From assembly GCA_022615215.1 (NCBI GenBank), contig JAKEHD010000014.1, forward strand, positions 1-10,741: 10,741 nucleotides of DNA. The letters run 5' to 3'. The notes beneath the pieces were generated by a model that was given only the letters and a program-made list of their open reading frames with translations, did no database searches and had not been told where the DNA came from. This document shows, piece by piece, positions 1 through 6,100 of the stretch. Numbering within the stretch: position 1 is the first letter of the stretch; every line of letters begins with the position of its first letter. The DNA is from Blastocatellia bacterium (GTDB taxonomy: Bacteria; Acidobacteriota; Blastocatellia; UBA7656). The translations under genes and the position numbers were made by a program.

Positions 1-60
1 GAGCAGGGGAGCAGGGGAGCAGGGGAGAGGGAAAGCACCCCCACATCCCTGCAACCCTGC
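1..60. repeat. 8-bp tandem repeat GAGCAGGG with an inverted partner
   Basis: Three perfect tandem copies of GAGCAGGG run from position 1 to 24 and continue into a degenerate GAGAGGG. The array may extend left of the window. At 47-60 the sequence CCCTGCAACCCTGC is the near reverse complement (12 of 14 bases) of two consecutive units, so the segment can fold into a long imperfect hairpin. No coding potential is apparent. Confidence 0.8.
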
Positions 61-85
61 ATGTTTTCATGCATCACGCATCGGT

Positions 86-140
86 CTGATAGCTTATAGC
101 TGATAGCTGATGGCTGATGGCTGACGGCTGATAGCTGAGG
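86..140 (+). repeat. Heptanucleotide tandem array CTGATRG
   Basis: Seven consecutive 7-bp units occupy 86-134 (CTGATAG, CTTATAG, CTGATAG, CTGATGG, CTGATGG, CTGACGG, CTGATAG), followed by a shortened unit CTGAGG at 135-140. The same family recurs in both orientations at 7042-7100. The last, deviant unit provides the Shine-Dalgarno-like GAGG of the gene starting at 148. The array resembles the short tandemly repeated repetitive sequences described in cyanobacteria in unit length only; no phylogenetic link is implied. Confidence 0.9.
137..140 (+). promoter_or_regulatory. Shine-Dalgarno formed by the last repeat unit
   Basis: GAGG lies 7 nt upstream of the ATG at 148. It is the 3' end of the terminal unit of the heptamer array, where ATAG or ACGG is replaced by AGG. 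It is the only plausible ribosome binding site for the adaptor gene and supports the ATG at 148. Confidence 0.6.
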
Positions 141-147
141 AATATTT

Positions 148-1437
148 ATGAAATTGCCGCGAAAACGCATACGTCTGATTTTATCCCTGCTGATCGCTAT
201 GGTGATTGTGTCGGGCGCGATATATGCAGGCTACCGCTCTTTGCCGAAAGATGATTCCGACTTGCAGCCCCTGACCATGGCGGTCGAGTCGAAACCTTTC
301 GAGATCAATATTCAAGCGGGCGGCGAGTTGCAATCGTCCGAGTCCGTAACCATCAGCGTGCCCATCGTCCCTGTCCGCAGGCTTCATATCGCATGGGTCA
401 TACCCGACGGTCAGCGCGTGAATAAAGGCGATGTGCTCGTCGAGTTCGACCCGACGGAGATCGACCTCAAAGTCCTCGAACACCGCTCCGATCTCGAAAG
501 GGCAAGGCAGAGACTCAGCAAAGGCGAGATGGCTTCCGATGTCGATAAGGCCGATGTCGTCAAGGATAAAAAGATCGCGGAACTCGAACTCCAGAAGATC
601 AGCGAATTCCTGCCCACAGACGAACAGATATACGCGCGGCGGGAGATAATCGAGGGGCAGTTGGACAAAGAGTACACGGAAAAAAAGATAGTCTTCGCCG
701 ATGCGAGGCTTGAGTTGAAGGGCAAGGTCTATTCCCTCGAAGAGGCCATCCTCCTGCTCGAACGCAGTCAGGCCGACACAAAGATCAATCAGGCCGAGCA
801 GGCTCTCGCGTCTTTGAAACTGCTCTCGCCCGCTTCCGGCATAGTCGTCTACAACACTCAGGGATTCTTCTTCGGCGGAAGCAACCTGATGCCGGGCAGA
901 GTGGTTTACGTAGGCATGCCGCTCTTCAACCTCGTCAACCCGGAAAAGATGGAAGCTCAGTGTTATGTGCTTGAAAAAGACGCGGGAGAATTGCGCGCAG
1001 ACCAATCCGTCACAGTAACGCTCGACCCGTTTCCCGGAGTCGAGTTCACGGGCAAGGTGAAACGCATAGACAAACTCGCGCGGCCGATAGACCGCGACTC
1101 GCCCGTGAAATACTTTCAGACCACCGTCGCGCTAGACACCACGGATAAGGAATTGATGAAACCGGGCGTGAAGCTGAAGGCGCGTATAAAAGCCGGCCAA
1201 ATGGATTCGGTGATAGCGGTCCCGCGCAGCGCGCTCGTCAAAAAAGAGTCCGGGTTCATCGCCTTCGTTCAGAACGGGCCGGGCCGTTTCGAGCCTGTAG
1301 CGGTCAGCCTCGGGCAGGGCAACCTTGCGCAGGTCGTTGTGACCGAAGGTCTCAAACCCGGACAGGTAATCGCGCTCAATCCTCCCGACATCAAGCGCCG
1401 GGATGCGAGCGAAACAGAGGACGAAAAATCCGGGTGA
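148..1437 (+). CDS. HlyD/MacA-type periplasmic adaptor (membrane fusion protein)
   Basis: The product (429 aa) is a periplasmic adaptor that would link an inner-membrane exporter to an outer-membrane channel. Residues 8-29 form one N-terminal membrane anchor after a basic KLPRKR stretch. Residues about 50-105 and 225-265 are the two halves of a lipoyl/barrel-sandwich domain (second half LLSPASGIVVYN). Between them, residues 106-224 are Lys/Glu/Leu-rich and fit the alpha-helical hairpin. Residues 266-350 form a beta-barrel (TLDPFPGVEFTGKVKRID), and 351-412 a membrane-proximal domain (VIAVPRSALV, GLKPGQVIAL). The length is usual for the family. The permease gene follows after 34 bp, so the two probably form an operon. 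GAGG at 137-140 supports the start. The substrate cannot be told from sequence; macrolide specificity is not implied. Confidence 0.9.
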   Translation: MKLPRKRIRLILSLLIAMVIVSGAIYAGYRSLPKDDSDLQPLTMAVESKPFEINIQAGGELQSSESVTISVPIVPVRRLHIAWVIPDGQRVNKGDVLVEFDPTEIDLKVLEHRSDLERARQRLSKGEMASDVDKADVVKDKKIAELELQKISEFLPTDEQIYARREIIEGQLDKEYTEKKIVFADARLELKGKVYSLEEAILLLERSQADTKINQAEQALASLKLLSPASGIVVYNTQGFFFGGSNLMPGRVVYVGMPLFNLVNPEKMEAQCYVLEKDAGELRADQSVTVTLDPFPGVEFTGKVKRIDKLARPIDRDSPVKYFQTTVALDTTDKELMKPGVKLKARIKAGQMDSVIAVPRSALVKKESGFIAFVQNGPGRFEPVAVSLGQGNLAQVVVTEGLKPGQVIALNPPDIKRRDASETEDEKSG

Positions 1438-1449
1438 TCTTTGATCACC
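1433..1449. other. Perfect hairpin over the stop codon in the adaptor-permease gap
   Basis: GGTGATC (1433-1439), TTT, GATCACC (1443-1449) is a perfect 7-bp stem with a 3-nt loop. The left arm contains the TGA stop (1435-1437) of the adaptor gene. No T tract follows, so it is more likely an mRNA-stabilising or coupling element, or a dyad binding site, than a terminator. The permease start is 23 nt downstream. Confidence 0.55.
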
Positions 1450-1471
1450 ATGCTATCGGTGTAGAAAAACC

Positions 1472-2710
1472 ATGAAGGCGATAAGCGAGCTACTATTTGC
1501 CGTAAACAACCTGCGCATGCACAAGCTGAGGACGTTCCTCACGATGCTCGGCATGATATTCGGCGTGGGAGCCGTGATAGCCATGCTTTCGATAGGAGCG
1601 GGCGCGGAGCGCGAAAGCCTCGAACTCATAGACACCATGGGACTGCGCAACATCATAGTCCGGGACCGCGAGTACAGAGACGAAGACCTCAAGAAGATAC
1701 GCGAGAACTCGCTCGGACTTTCATTGCGCGACGTGCAGGCGATCTCTGCGGTCACTCCCGATATCGAAGGCCAATCGGCCCGTAAGCGCGTCAAGACCTT
1801 TCAGGTATTCTCCTTCAAGGGCAAGAGCGACGACTCGAACGTCATAGGCGTGACGCCCTCTTATTTCCGTTTAGCGAAATACGACCTTGCCGAGGGGAGC
1901 TTTCTTTCCGAAGAGGACGAAAAGGGCTATGAGCAATACTGCGTCATAGGCTCGCGCGTGAAGCAGAAGCTCTTCGGGCAGGATCCTCCCATAGGCCGCT
2001 CATTGAAGATAGACAAGATGTGGTTCACGGTCGTTGGAGTGCTTGCCGATCACAACCTTGCGAAAGACGAGTTCGAGGGCGTCAAGATACAGGACTTCAG
2101 CAATAACATCTACATACCGCTCACGACCGCGCTCAAGAAATTCGAGTTCAAACGGTTCGAGACCGAACTCGACGAGATAACGATCCGCATAAAAAACATC
2201 GAATCGCTGAAGGCGAGCGCGGTGCTCATAAGCCAGGTGCTCTCTGACCTTCACGGCAAGGCGGAAGATTATTCGATAGTAGTGCCGCTCGAATTGTTGG
2301 AGCAAAATCAGAAGACGCAGAACATATTCAACATAGTGATGATATGCATAGCGAGCATATCGCTGCTCGTCGGCGGCATAGGGATAATGAACATAATGCT
2401 TGCGAGCATTCTGGAACGGACGCGCGAAATAGGTGTGCGACGAGCGGTGGGCGCGCGCCGTCGCGATATATGGACACAGTTCCTCGTAGAGGCCCTGACC
2501 ATCAGCTTCATAGGCGGAGTGATGGGCATACTCTTCGGGTTCGGCATCTCGCGCATAGTCGCTCTCTACGCCGAGTGGAGCACGTTTGTTACGGGCACGG
2601 CCATCGCGATGTCGTTCGGCGTATCGGCAAGCGTCGGGCTGATATTCGGATTGTACCCGGCGGTTCGCGCTTCGAGGCTCGACCCTGTGGAAGCTCTTCG
2701 GTACGAATGA
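1472..2710 (+). CDS. MacB/FtsX-type ABC transporter permease
   Basis: The product (412 aa) is an inner-membrane permease of the MacB/FtsX superfamily, expected to work with the preceding adaptor and a separate ATPase. There is one transmembrane segment near residues 20-44 (TFLTMLGMIFGVGAVIAMLS). A large MacB-type periplasmic domain spans about 48-275. Three further membrane segments lie near 285-312, 338-362 and 378-398. After the second segment comes the family motif LERTREIGVRRAVGARRRDI (314-333), and the protein ends DPVEALRYE, typical of the family. No Walker A or B motif is present, so this is a permease-only subunit, unlike E. coli MacB, in which ATPase and permease are fused. No clear Shine-Dalgarno precedes the ATG (only an A-rich stretch), so translation may be coupled to the upstream gene. 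Confidence 0.92.
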   Translation: MKAISELLFAVNNLRMHKLRTFLTMLGMIFGVGAVIAMLSIGAGAERESLELIDTMGLRNIIVRDREYRDEDLKKIRENSLGLSLRDVQAISAVTPDIEGQSARKRVKTFQVFSFKGKSDDSNVIGVTPSYFRLAKYDLAEGSFLSEEDEKGYEQYCVIGSRVKQKLFGQDPPIGRSLKIDKMWFTVVGVLADHNLAKDEFEGVKIQDFSNNIYIPLTTALKKFEFKRFETELDEITIRIKNIESLKASAVLISQVLSDLHGKAEDYSIVVPLELLEQNQKTQNIFNIVMICIASISLLVGGIGIMNIMLASILERTREIGVRRAVGARRRDIWTQFLVEALTISFIGGVMGILFGFGISRIVALYAEWSTFVTGTAIAMSFGVSASVGLIFGLYPAVRASRLDPVEALRYE

Positions 2711-2748
2711 GCCGGACCATAGATTATTCAAGCAGGCCAGAGCGATAG

Positions 2749-2754
2749 TATAAT
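2749..2754 (+). promoter_or_regulatory. Consensus-like -10 box (TATAAT) at the start of the 2753 gene
   Basis: TATAAT at 2749-2754 overlaps the first possible ATG (2753). A start site about 7 nt downstream would fall next to the in-frame ATG at 2762, which would give a leaderless or nearly leaderless message. No good -35 hexamer lies at the right distance (only TTCAAG at 2727-2732, 3 of 6 matches), so the call is tentative. Confidence 0.3.
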
Positions 2755-3265
2755 GGCCGCGATGAAACTGGACCCTTACTATCGCAACTTTCCATCCAAT
2801 GTGAATCCGCCCAGGACTCCTTTCAGCCGGTCAGGAACGGCCGACGCAGGGCACATATTTCTTTACCTCACGAACAGCCGTAAATGGAGCCTGCTGCTCG
2901 ACGGCTCGCGTAGAAGTTCTATAATCGATGAAGCTCAAGAGCTGATTCAAATCGGGTACAATCAACTCTGGATTTTCGAGAAACTCTTCAGCACGCGAAA
3001 GGCGCGGCGGCGACAACCTGTGAGCAAGGCTGACTTCGGATATACTTTTTCACAGTCCGCCCGCGAGAAATTGGACCGAAGCGAATGGCCGGGAAAGCTC
3101 ATAGTGGTTCTCAGAGAGCCTTATGATTTTCACTCATCTTCCCGCGATGTGCTTTCCTATCACTTGAAGGTTGAAGAAGCAACCCGGTCGGCAGAAACCT
3201 ACACACGTCTGAAGAACCGCCGCGCCGTAGTGGGCCTTATGCTCGGAGACGTTTACTGGCATTGA
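2753..3265 (+). CDS. Hypothetical protein, unrecognised
   Basis: An open frame of 170 codons, or 167 if the second ATG (2762) is used. I do not recognise the family. The product is basic and soluble-looking, with no signal peptide or membrane segment. It has an aromatic N-terminus (KLDPYYRNFP), a possible helix near residues 62-80 with Trp, and a hydrophobic strand KLIVVLREP (120-128). A basic patch RKARRRQ lies near 87-93, which could suggest nucleic-acid contact, but that is speculation. It starts 42 bp after the permease gene on the same strand, so it may be read through from that operon or use the TATAAT at 2749. Neither ATG has a Shine-Dalgarno sequence. Codon bias is weaker than in its neighbours. 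It is kept because the frame is long, fills the gap neatly and has no competing long frame opposite. Confidence 0.5.
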   Translation: MAAMKLDPYYRNFPSNVNPPRTPFSRSGTADAGHIFLYLTNSRKWSLLLDGSRRSSIIDEAQELIQIGYNQLWIFEKLFSTRKARRRQPVSKADFGYTFSQSAREKLDRSEWPGKLIVVLREPYDFHSSSRDVLSYHLKVEEATRSAETYTRLKNRRAVVGLMLGDVYWH

Positions 3266-3314
3266 TTCGCGGGCCGCATATCGCACACACGCCGGAACAA
3301 ACAATCTTGTTGAT

Positions 3315-4874
3315 TCATTCTTTTCTTGTATCGGTGTTGCTGACGAATGCTATCTTCTTGCTGTCGGGCGACCAGGAGGGCACATTTATCGTCCCCTGCC
3401 CTCCATACACGTAGGCGATCACCTTCGCCTTGCCGCCAGCGGAAGCCATCAACCTGATATATACGCGCTTGTAAAAAGGATGGTCATCAGGAGCGACATC
3501 TTTATCGAAGGTCAGAAACACAATCGATTTGCCATCGGGCGATATGTGAGGGAACCAGTTATTATATTCATCGTTCGTAACCTGTTCCTGGCCGCTCCCG
3601 TCCGGTTTCATACGCCAGATTTGCATCCTTCCGCTTCGGCTCGAATTGAAGTAGATATACTTGCCGTCGGGCGTACACTCCGCGCCGTCATCCAATCCTT
3701 CGGCATCCGTAAGGCGGATCTCTTCGCCCCCTTCGACAGAGATTTTGTATATATCGAGCTTCCCTTCTCTTTCACCCGTATAGACCAAAAACCTGCCATC
3801 GGGAGACCAGCCGTGAAGATAGGAAGGCCCGCGCGCAGTGATTCTACGGGGCTTGCCTCCCTCGACAGGAAGCGTATAAATAATCGAGCGGTTTCCGTCC
3901 TCCCTGCTGTGATGGCTTATGCCCATCATCTTTCCATCGAAAGAGAGCACGTGATCGTTGTTGTTACCGGTAGCGAAATCCGTATCGATGACGGTAGGGA
4001 TTCCTGAATTCAGATCGAACCGATAGAGTCGGCCCTTGCTGTTATAAATCAATGCCTTGCCGTCGGGCGTCCAGTTGGGAGCCTGCAAGGAATCGGGCGA
4101 GCGGTGGATGATTTTCCGATCCCCGCTTTCAATGTCGAGTATCTCAAGATTGCTGCCTATATAATCTCTGTAGGGCACGAAGTTTTCACGGGCAGGAACG
4201 ATGATCCGCGTATCCCGAAAAACGGCTTTCTCGACGACATCCTTATTATGCGAACAGACGTACAAGCCGACATAAACCTCATCGCCCAGCGCCACATCCG
4301 AAATCTGTTCGGTCACGAAGGCGTCGCCCGATTGCGCCGCAGACATAATGTATGTGTCGCCCTTTCTCTCCAGTTGAATTATATCCGCCGATTTCAGAGA
4401 TAATTTCACCTCTTCGGTAGGCCCTCCATCCGACCTCCTGAATTGCAGGGACGTAAGGCCATCGCCATGCACCGTCGCATTAACATGCCTGGAATTCGGT
4501 TTAAGATGGGAGCGAACGATCCAGCCGAGTTTTCTATGCTCCTCGACGCCTCTGCCGATAAATTGTGCTCTGGTCCTGAGAATGAAATCTCCCTTCATTC
4601 GCTTCCAGACGAGATGAAATTCGTCGTTGTCGAACCACATATTCGCGCCGGAGCCTTCGATAGTAAACGTCTGGGTTTCAGCCCTGTAAGCGGCAGCGCC
4701 GGGTTTGGCGACGTTCCCAACATCGGTCTGACCTTCGAAAATGCCGAGCCGTCCTTCTTGATAAAAAGACGATACGACAGGGAGAGGCAACAAAAACAAG
4801 ATGGGAATCATAACTTTCGCAAAGTTCGAGGCGTCGTTTATCATGGCAAGAAAGTTATCGCTTACATCATTCAT
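3315..4874 (-). CDS. TolB-like six-bladed beta-propeller (PD40) protein with N-terminal jelly-roll domain
   Basis: The product (519 aa from the chosen start) is probably periplasmic. A hydrophobic segment IPILFLLPLPVVSSF (residues 23-37) looks like a signal peptide. Residues about 58-227 are beta-rich (MWFDNDEFHLVWKRMKGDF, WIVRSHLKPNSRH) and resemble the jelly-roll/LamG-like domain often annotated near DUF1349. From about 240 to the C-terminus there are six PD40 motifs (NWTPDGK, SFDGK, WSPDGR, CTPDGK, SPDGK, SPDSK), matching a six-bladed TolB-type propeller. No tolA/Q/R or pal lies nearby, so a true Tol-Pal role is not supported; ligand binding or a secreted sensor is possible. The start is uncertain: the frame stays open to an ATG at 4958, but that lies inside the MITE-like element. 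ATGs at 4874, 4844 and 4811 are all possible and none has a good Shine-Dalgarno sequence. I chose 4874 as the longest form outside the repeat. Confidence 0.85.
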   Translation of the reverse strand: MNDVSDNFLAMINDASNFAKVMIPILFLLPLPVVSSFYQEGRLGIFEGQTDVGNVAKPGAAAYRAETQTFTIEGSGANMWFDNDEFHLVWKRMKGDFILRTRAQFIGRGVEEHRKLGWIVRSHLKPNSRHVNATVHGDGLTSLQFRRSDGGPTEEVKLSLKSADIIQLERKGDTYIMSAAQSGDAFVTEQISDVALGDEVYVGLYVCSHNKDVVEKAVFRDTRIIVPARENFVPYRDYIGSNLEILDIESGDRKIIHRSPDSLQAPNWTPDGKALIYNSKGRLYRFDLNSGIPTVIDTDFATGNNNDHVLSFDGKMMGISHHSREDGNRSIIYTLPVEGGKPRRITARGPSYLHGWSPDGRFLVYTGEREGKLDIYKISVEGGEEIRLTDAEGLDDGAECTPDGKYIYFNSSRSGRMQIWRMKPDGSGQEQVTNDEYNNWFPHISPDGKSIVFLTFDKDVAPDDHPFYKRVYIRLMASAGGKAKVIAYVYGGQGTINVPSWSPDSKKIAFVSNTDTRKE

Positions 4875-4950
4875 TTTCAAGCCCGCACAGAAAATCTCAC
4901 CAGGGCTGTTGCAAGGTAGCTTGACAAAGAGAAATGGCTTTCCTGGGAGC

Positions 4951-4967
4951 GCAGGCATCTTGCCTGC
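4951..4967. repeat. Left inner hairpin of the MITE-like element
   Basis: GCAGGC (4951-4956), ATCTT, GCCTGC (4962-4967) is a perfect 6-bp stem with a 5-nt loop. On the plus strand this stretch translates as the 'SAGILPAC' peptide often seen as a spurious product of dispersed bacterial repeats. Confidence 0.7.
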
Positions 4968-5019
4968 ATGCCTTGAGGAGACGCCGATTTTCCTGTAAAC
5001 CGACCTTAGCGCAAACCCG

Positions 5020-5036
5020 GCACGCTGGAAGCGTGC
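5020..5036. repeat. Right inner hairpin of the MITE-like element
   Basis: GCACGCT (5020-5026), GGA, AGCGTGC (5030-5036) is a perfect 7-bp stem with a 3-nt loop. With the left hairpin and the enclosing 12-bp and 14-bp arms it makes a REP/BIME-like folded structure. Confidence 0.7.
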
Positions 5037-5105
5037 GCTCCCAGGTATTTTGCAACAGCCCTGAAAATCTCAGCCGTCCGCCTGTAAGGTATCCGATATT
5101 CTGCG

Positions 5106-5111
5106 TATAAT
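5106..5111 (+). promoter_or_regulatory. Candidate -10 box for the 5130 lipoprotein gene
   Basis: TATAAT at 5106-5111 lies just upstream of the Shine-Dalgarno AAGGGAG (5115-5121) and the ATG at 5130. The best spaced -35 candidate is CTGTAA at 5082-5087 (3 of 6 matches, 18-bp spacer). A short leader of about 12-15 nt would result. The promoter lies entirely in host sequence just outside the right end of the MITE-like element. Confidence 0.4.
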
Positions 5112-5129
5112 CACAAGGGAGCAGAAATC

Positions 5130-6032
5130 ATGAGATCAGACTGTACGTTGGATTCGCTCTTTACGAGTCCGCTCTTGCGGAGTTTCATCATAATCTTCCT
5201 CCTCGCTTTCACGGCCTGCAAAGGTTACACCGAACAGGCCGCAACGACCGGCAACTCTCAAACAAAGCCGAACGCCGGCCGGAGCGAAGCGTCGAATGAA
5301 GTGGTGCGGAAAAACACCGCGAGGGTCATTCACGTCGTCGTCGCTCTGCGCGACAACGAGTTCCAGGGAATCGTCCCCGTGCCGCCGAGGATTGGCAACG
5401 GCGACGACCCGGCCAATAACCTCTACTGGGGCGCAGGCTACGGGGTGAAGAGTTTCTTCAAGAGGGCGAGCGACTGGAAAATGGTTTCGGACACGCGAGA
5501 CCCAAAACCCGCGGTTCTTGAGCGAGTCATCTTCAAACGCAAGGATAAAGATGTCTACATGGTGGCCGACGCTTATCGCGGAAGAGAGATCAAACAGAGC
5601 ACGATTGACTTTTTGCACTTCGCGGCGGGCGGCGGTACGGAAAGCGTCGCTGTCGAAGCGGGCGCTCAACCTACCACAATATATGCGGGAGGCGGGGCCG
5701 ACCTTATAGCTTATGTTGGGCACGACGGCTTGATGGATTTCAGCCTCGACCAGTATCCGCAAAAGCGGGACGACCGCCAGCGCGATGCCGTCATACTCGC
5801 CTGCGTGAGTAAAAGCTATTTCAACGACCCGCTGCGCCGGACGGGCGCGCGCCCGCTTCTATGGACCACAGGGTTGATGGCCCCCGAAGCTTATGTGTTG
5901 AAAGCGGCCATTGACGGATGGGCGCTCAACGAGAGCGGCGAAAAGATTCGAAGGCGCGCTGCCGAAGCTTACAATAAATATCAGAGGTGCGGAATGAGAG
6001 GCGCTCTGAATCTGTTTTCACATGGGTGGTGA
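5130..6032 (+). CDS. Lipoprotein with a caspase/CHAT-like (clan CD) fold, uncharacterised
   Basis: The product (300 aa) has an N-terminal hydrophobic segment (residues 14-29) ending FTAC, so Cys30 is a plausible though slightly atypical lipobox cysteine. A Ser/Thr/Asn-rich linker (31-60) follows, then a globular domain. A first strand VIHVVVAL (66-73) is followed by a helix-like NNLYWGAGYGVKSFFKRA. Later a strand ends in AYVGHDG (His198), and the next hydrophobic strand ends in VILACVS (Cys225). After these, GARPLLWTTGLMAPEAYVL and a helical AAEAYNKYQR tail resemble the region after the catalytic Cys in CHAT proteins. The order strand-His, strand-Cys, then 'GA...T' is the clan CD arrangement, so a Cys peptidase-like fold is inferred, not proven. 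AAGGGAG at 5115-5121 supports the start. It is transcribed away from the propeller gene and ends 68 bp before the MbtH-like gene. Confidence 0.8.
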   Translation: MRSDCTLDSLFTSPLLRSFIIIFLLAFTACKGYTEQAATTGNSQTKPNAGRSEASNEVVRKNTARVIHVVVALRDNEFQGIVPVPPRIGNGDDPANNLYWGAGYGVKSFFKRASDWKMVSDTRDPKPAVLERVIFKRKDKDVYMVADAYRGREIKQSTIDFLHFAAGGGTESVAVEAGAQPTTIYAGGGADLIAYVGHDGLMDFSLDQYPQKRDDRQRDAVILACVSKSYFNDPLRRTGARPLLWTTGLMAPEAYVLKAAIDGWALNESGEKIRRRAAEAYNKYQRCGMRGALNLFSHGW

Positions 6033-6085
6033 CGGAAGACAGAAGACATAGCAGGTGAATCTATTTTCAAACAGGTAGTGACAGG
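6008..6085 (+). repeat. Imperfect 28-bp direct repeat: duplicated 3' end of the lipoprotein gene
   Basis: Copy 1 (6008-6035) covers the last codons and stop of the lipoprotein gene. Copy 2 (6057-6085) lies in the gap, 49 bp later, with 22 of 28 aligned bases identical and one extra base. Read in the original frame, copy 2 would encode NLFSNR followed by a stop, against NLFSHGW and stop in copy 1. Between the copies lie two perfect tandem units of the heptamer GAAGACA (6035-6048). Confidence 0.7.
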
Positions 6086-6100
6086 TAAGGAGGAAACCTT

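Larger units (their letters stand above)
4891..5072. mobile_element. MITE-like non-autonomous element with 14-bp inverted ends and 9-bp flanking duplication
   Basis: CAGGGCTGTTGCAA (4901-4914) and TTGCAACAGCCCTG (5050-5063) are perfect 14-bp inverted repeats. Directly outside them AAAATCTCA occurs in direct orientation at 4891-4899 and 5064-5072; only one extra C (4900) intervenes on the left. This is the expected layout of a terminal inverted repeat with a target-site duplication. Inside lies a second perfect inverted pair, CCTGGGAGCGCA (4942-4953) and TGCGCTCCCAGG (5034-5045), and two hairpins (4951-4967 and 5020-5036), giving a cloverleaf. The roughly 163-bp core encodes no transposase. 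The ends share CTGTTGCAA with known IS ends such as those of the IS6 family, but the family is not assigned. Confidence 0.75.

Noticed and set aside
86..140. Heptamer array as a CRISPR
   Set aside because: Units are 7 bp and directly adjacent with no spacers; no cas genes are present.
181..1005. 274-codon open frame on the minus strand opposite the adaptor gene
   Set aside because: It is fully antisense to a well-supported HlyD-type gene, has no recognisable domain, and owes its openness to codon bias.
148..2710. Naming the exporter genes macA and macB
   Set aside because: The permease lacks the fused ATPase of MacB and the substrate is unknown, so only family names are justified.
3298..3311. 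AACAA/TTGTT dyad between the convergent genes as a bidirectional terminator
   Set aside because: Only a 5-bp AT-rich stem with a 2-nt loop, too weak to call.
3315..4874. Calling the propeller gene tolB
   Set aside because: The domain order differs from TolB (extra jelly-roll domain) and no tol-pal genes are nearby.
4921..4926. Perfect TTGACA -35 hexamer on the plus strand inside the MITE-like element
   Set aside because: No -10-like hexamer lies 16-18 bp downstream, where the sequence is GC-rich repeat.
4801..4998. Small plus-strand protein containing GSAGILPAC
   Set aside because: It joins antisense propeller-gene sequence to the MITE-like element; this peptide is a common artefact of such repeats.
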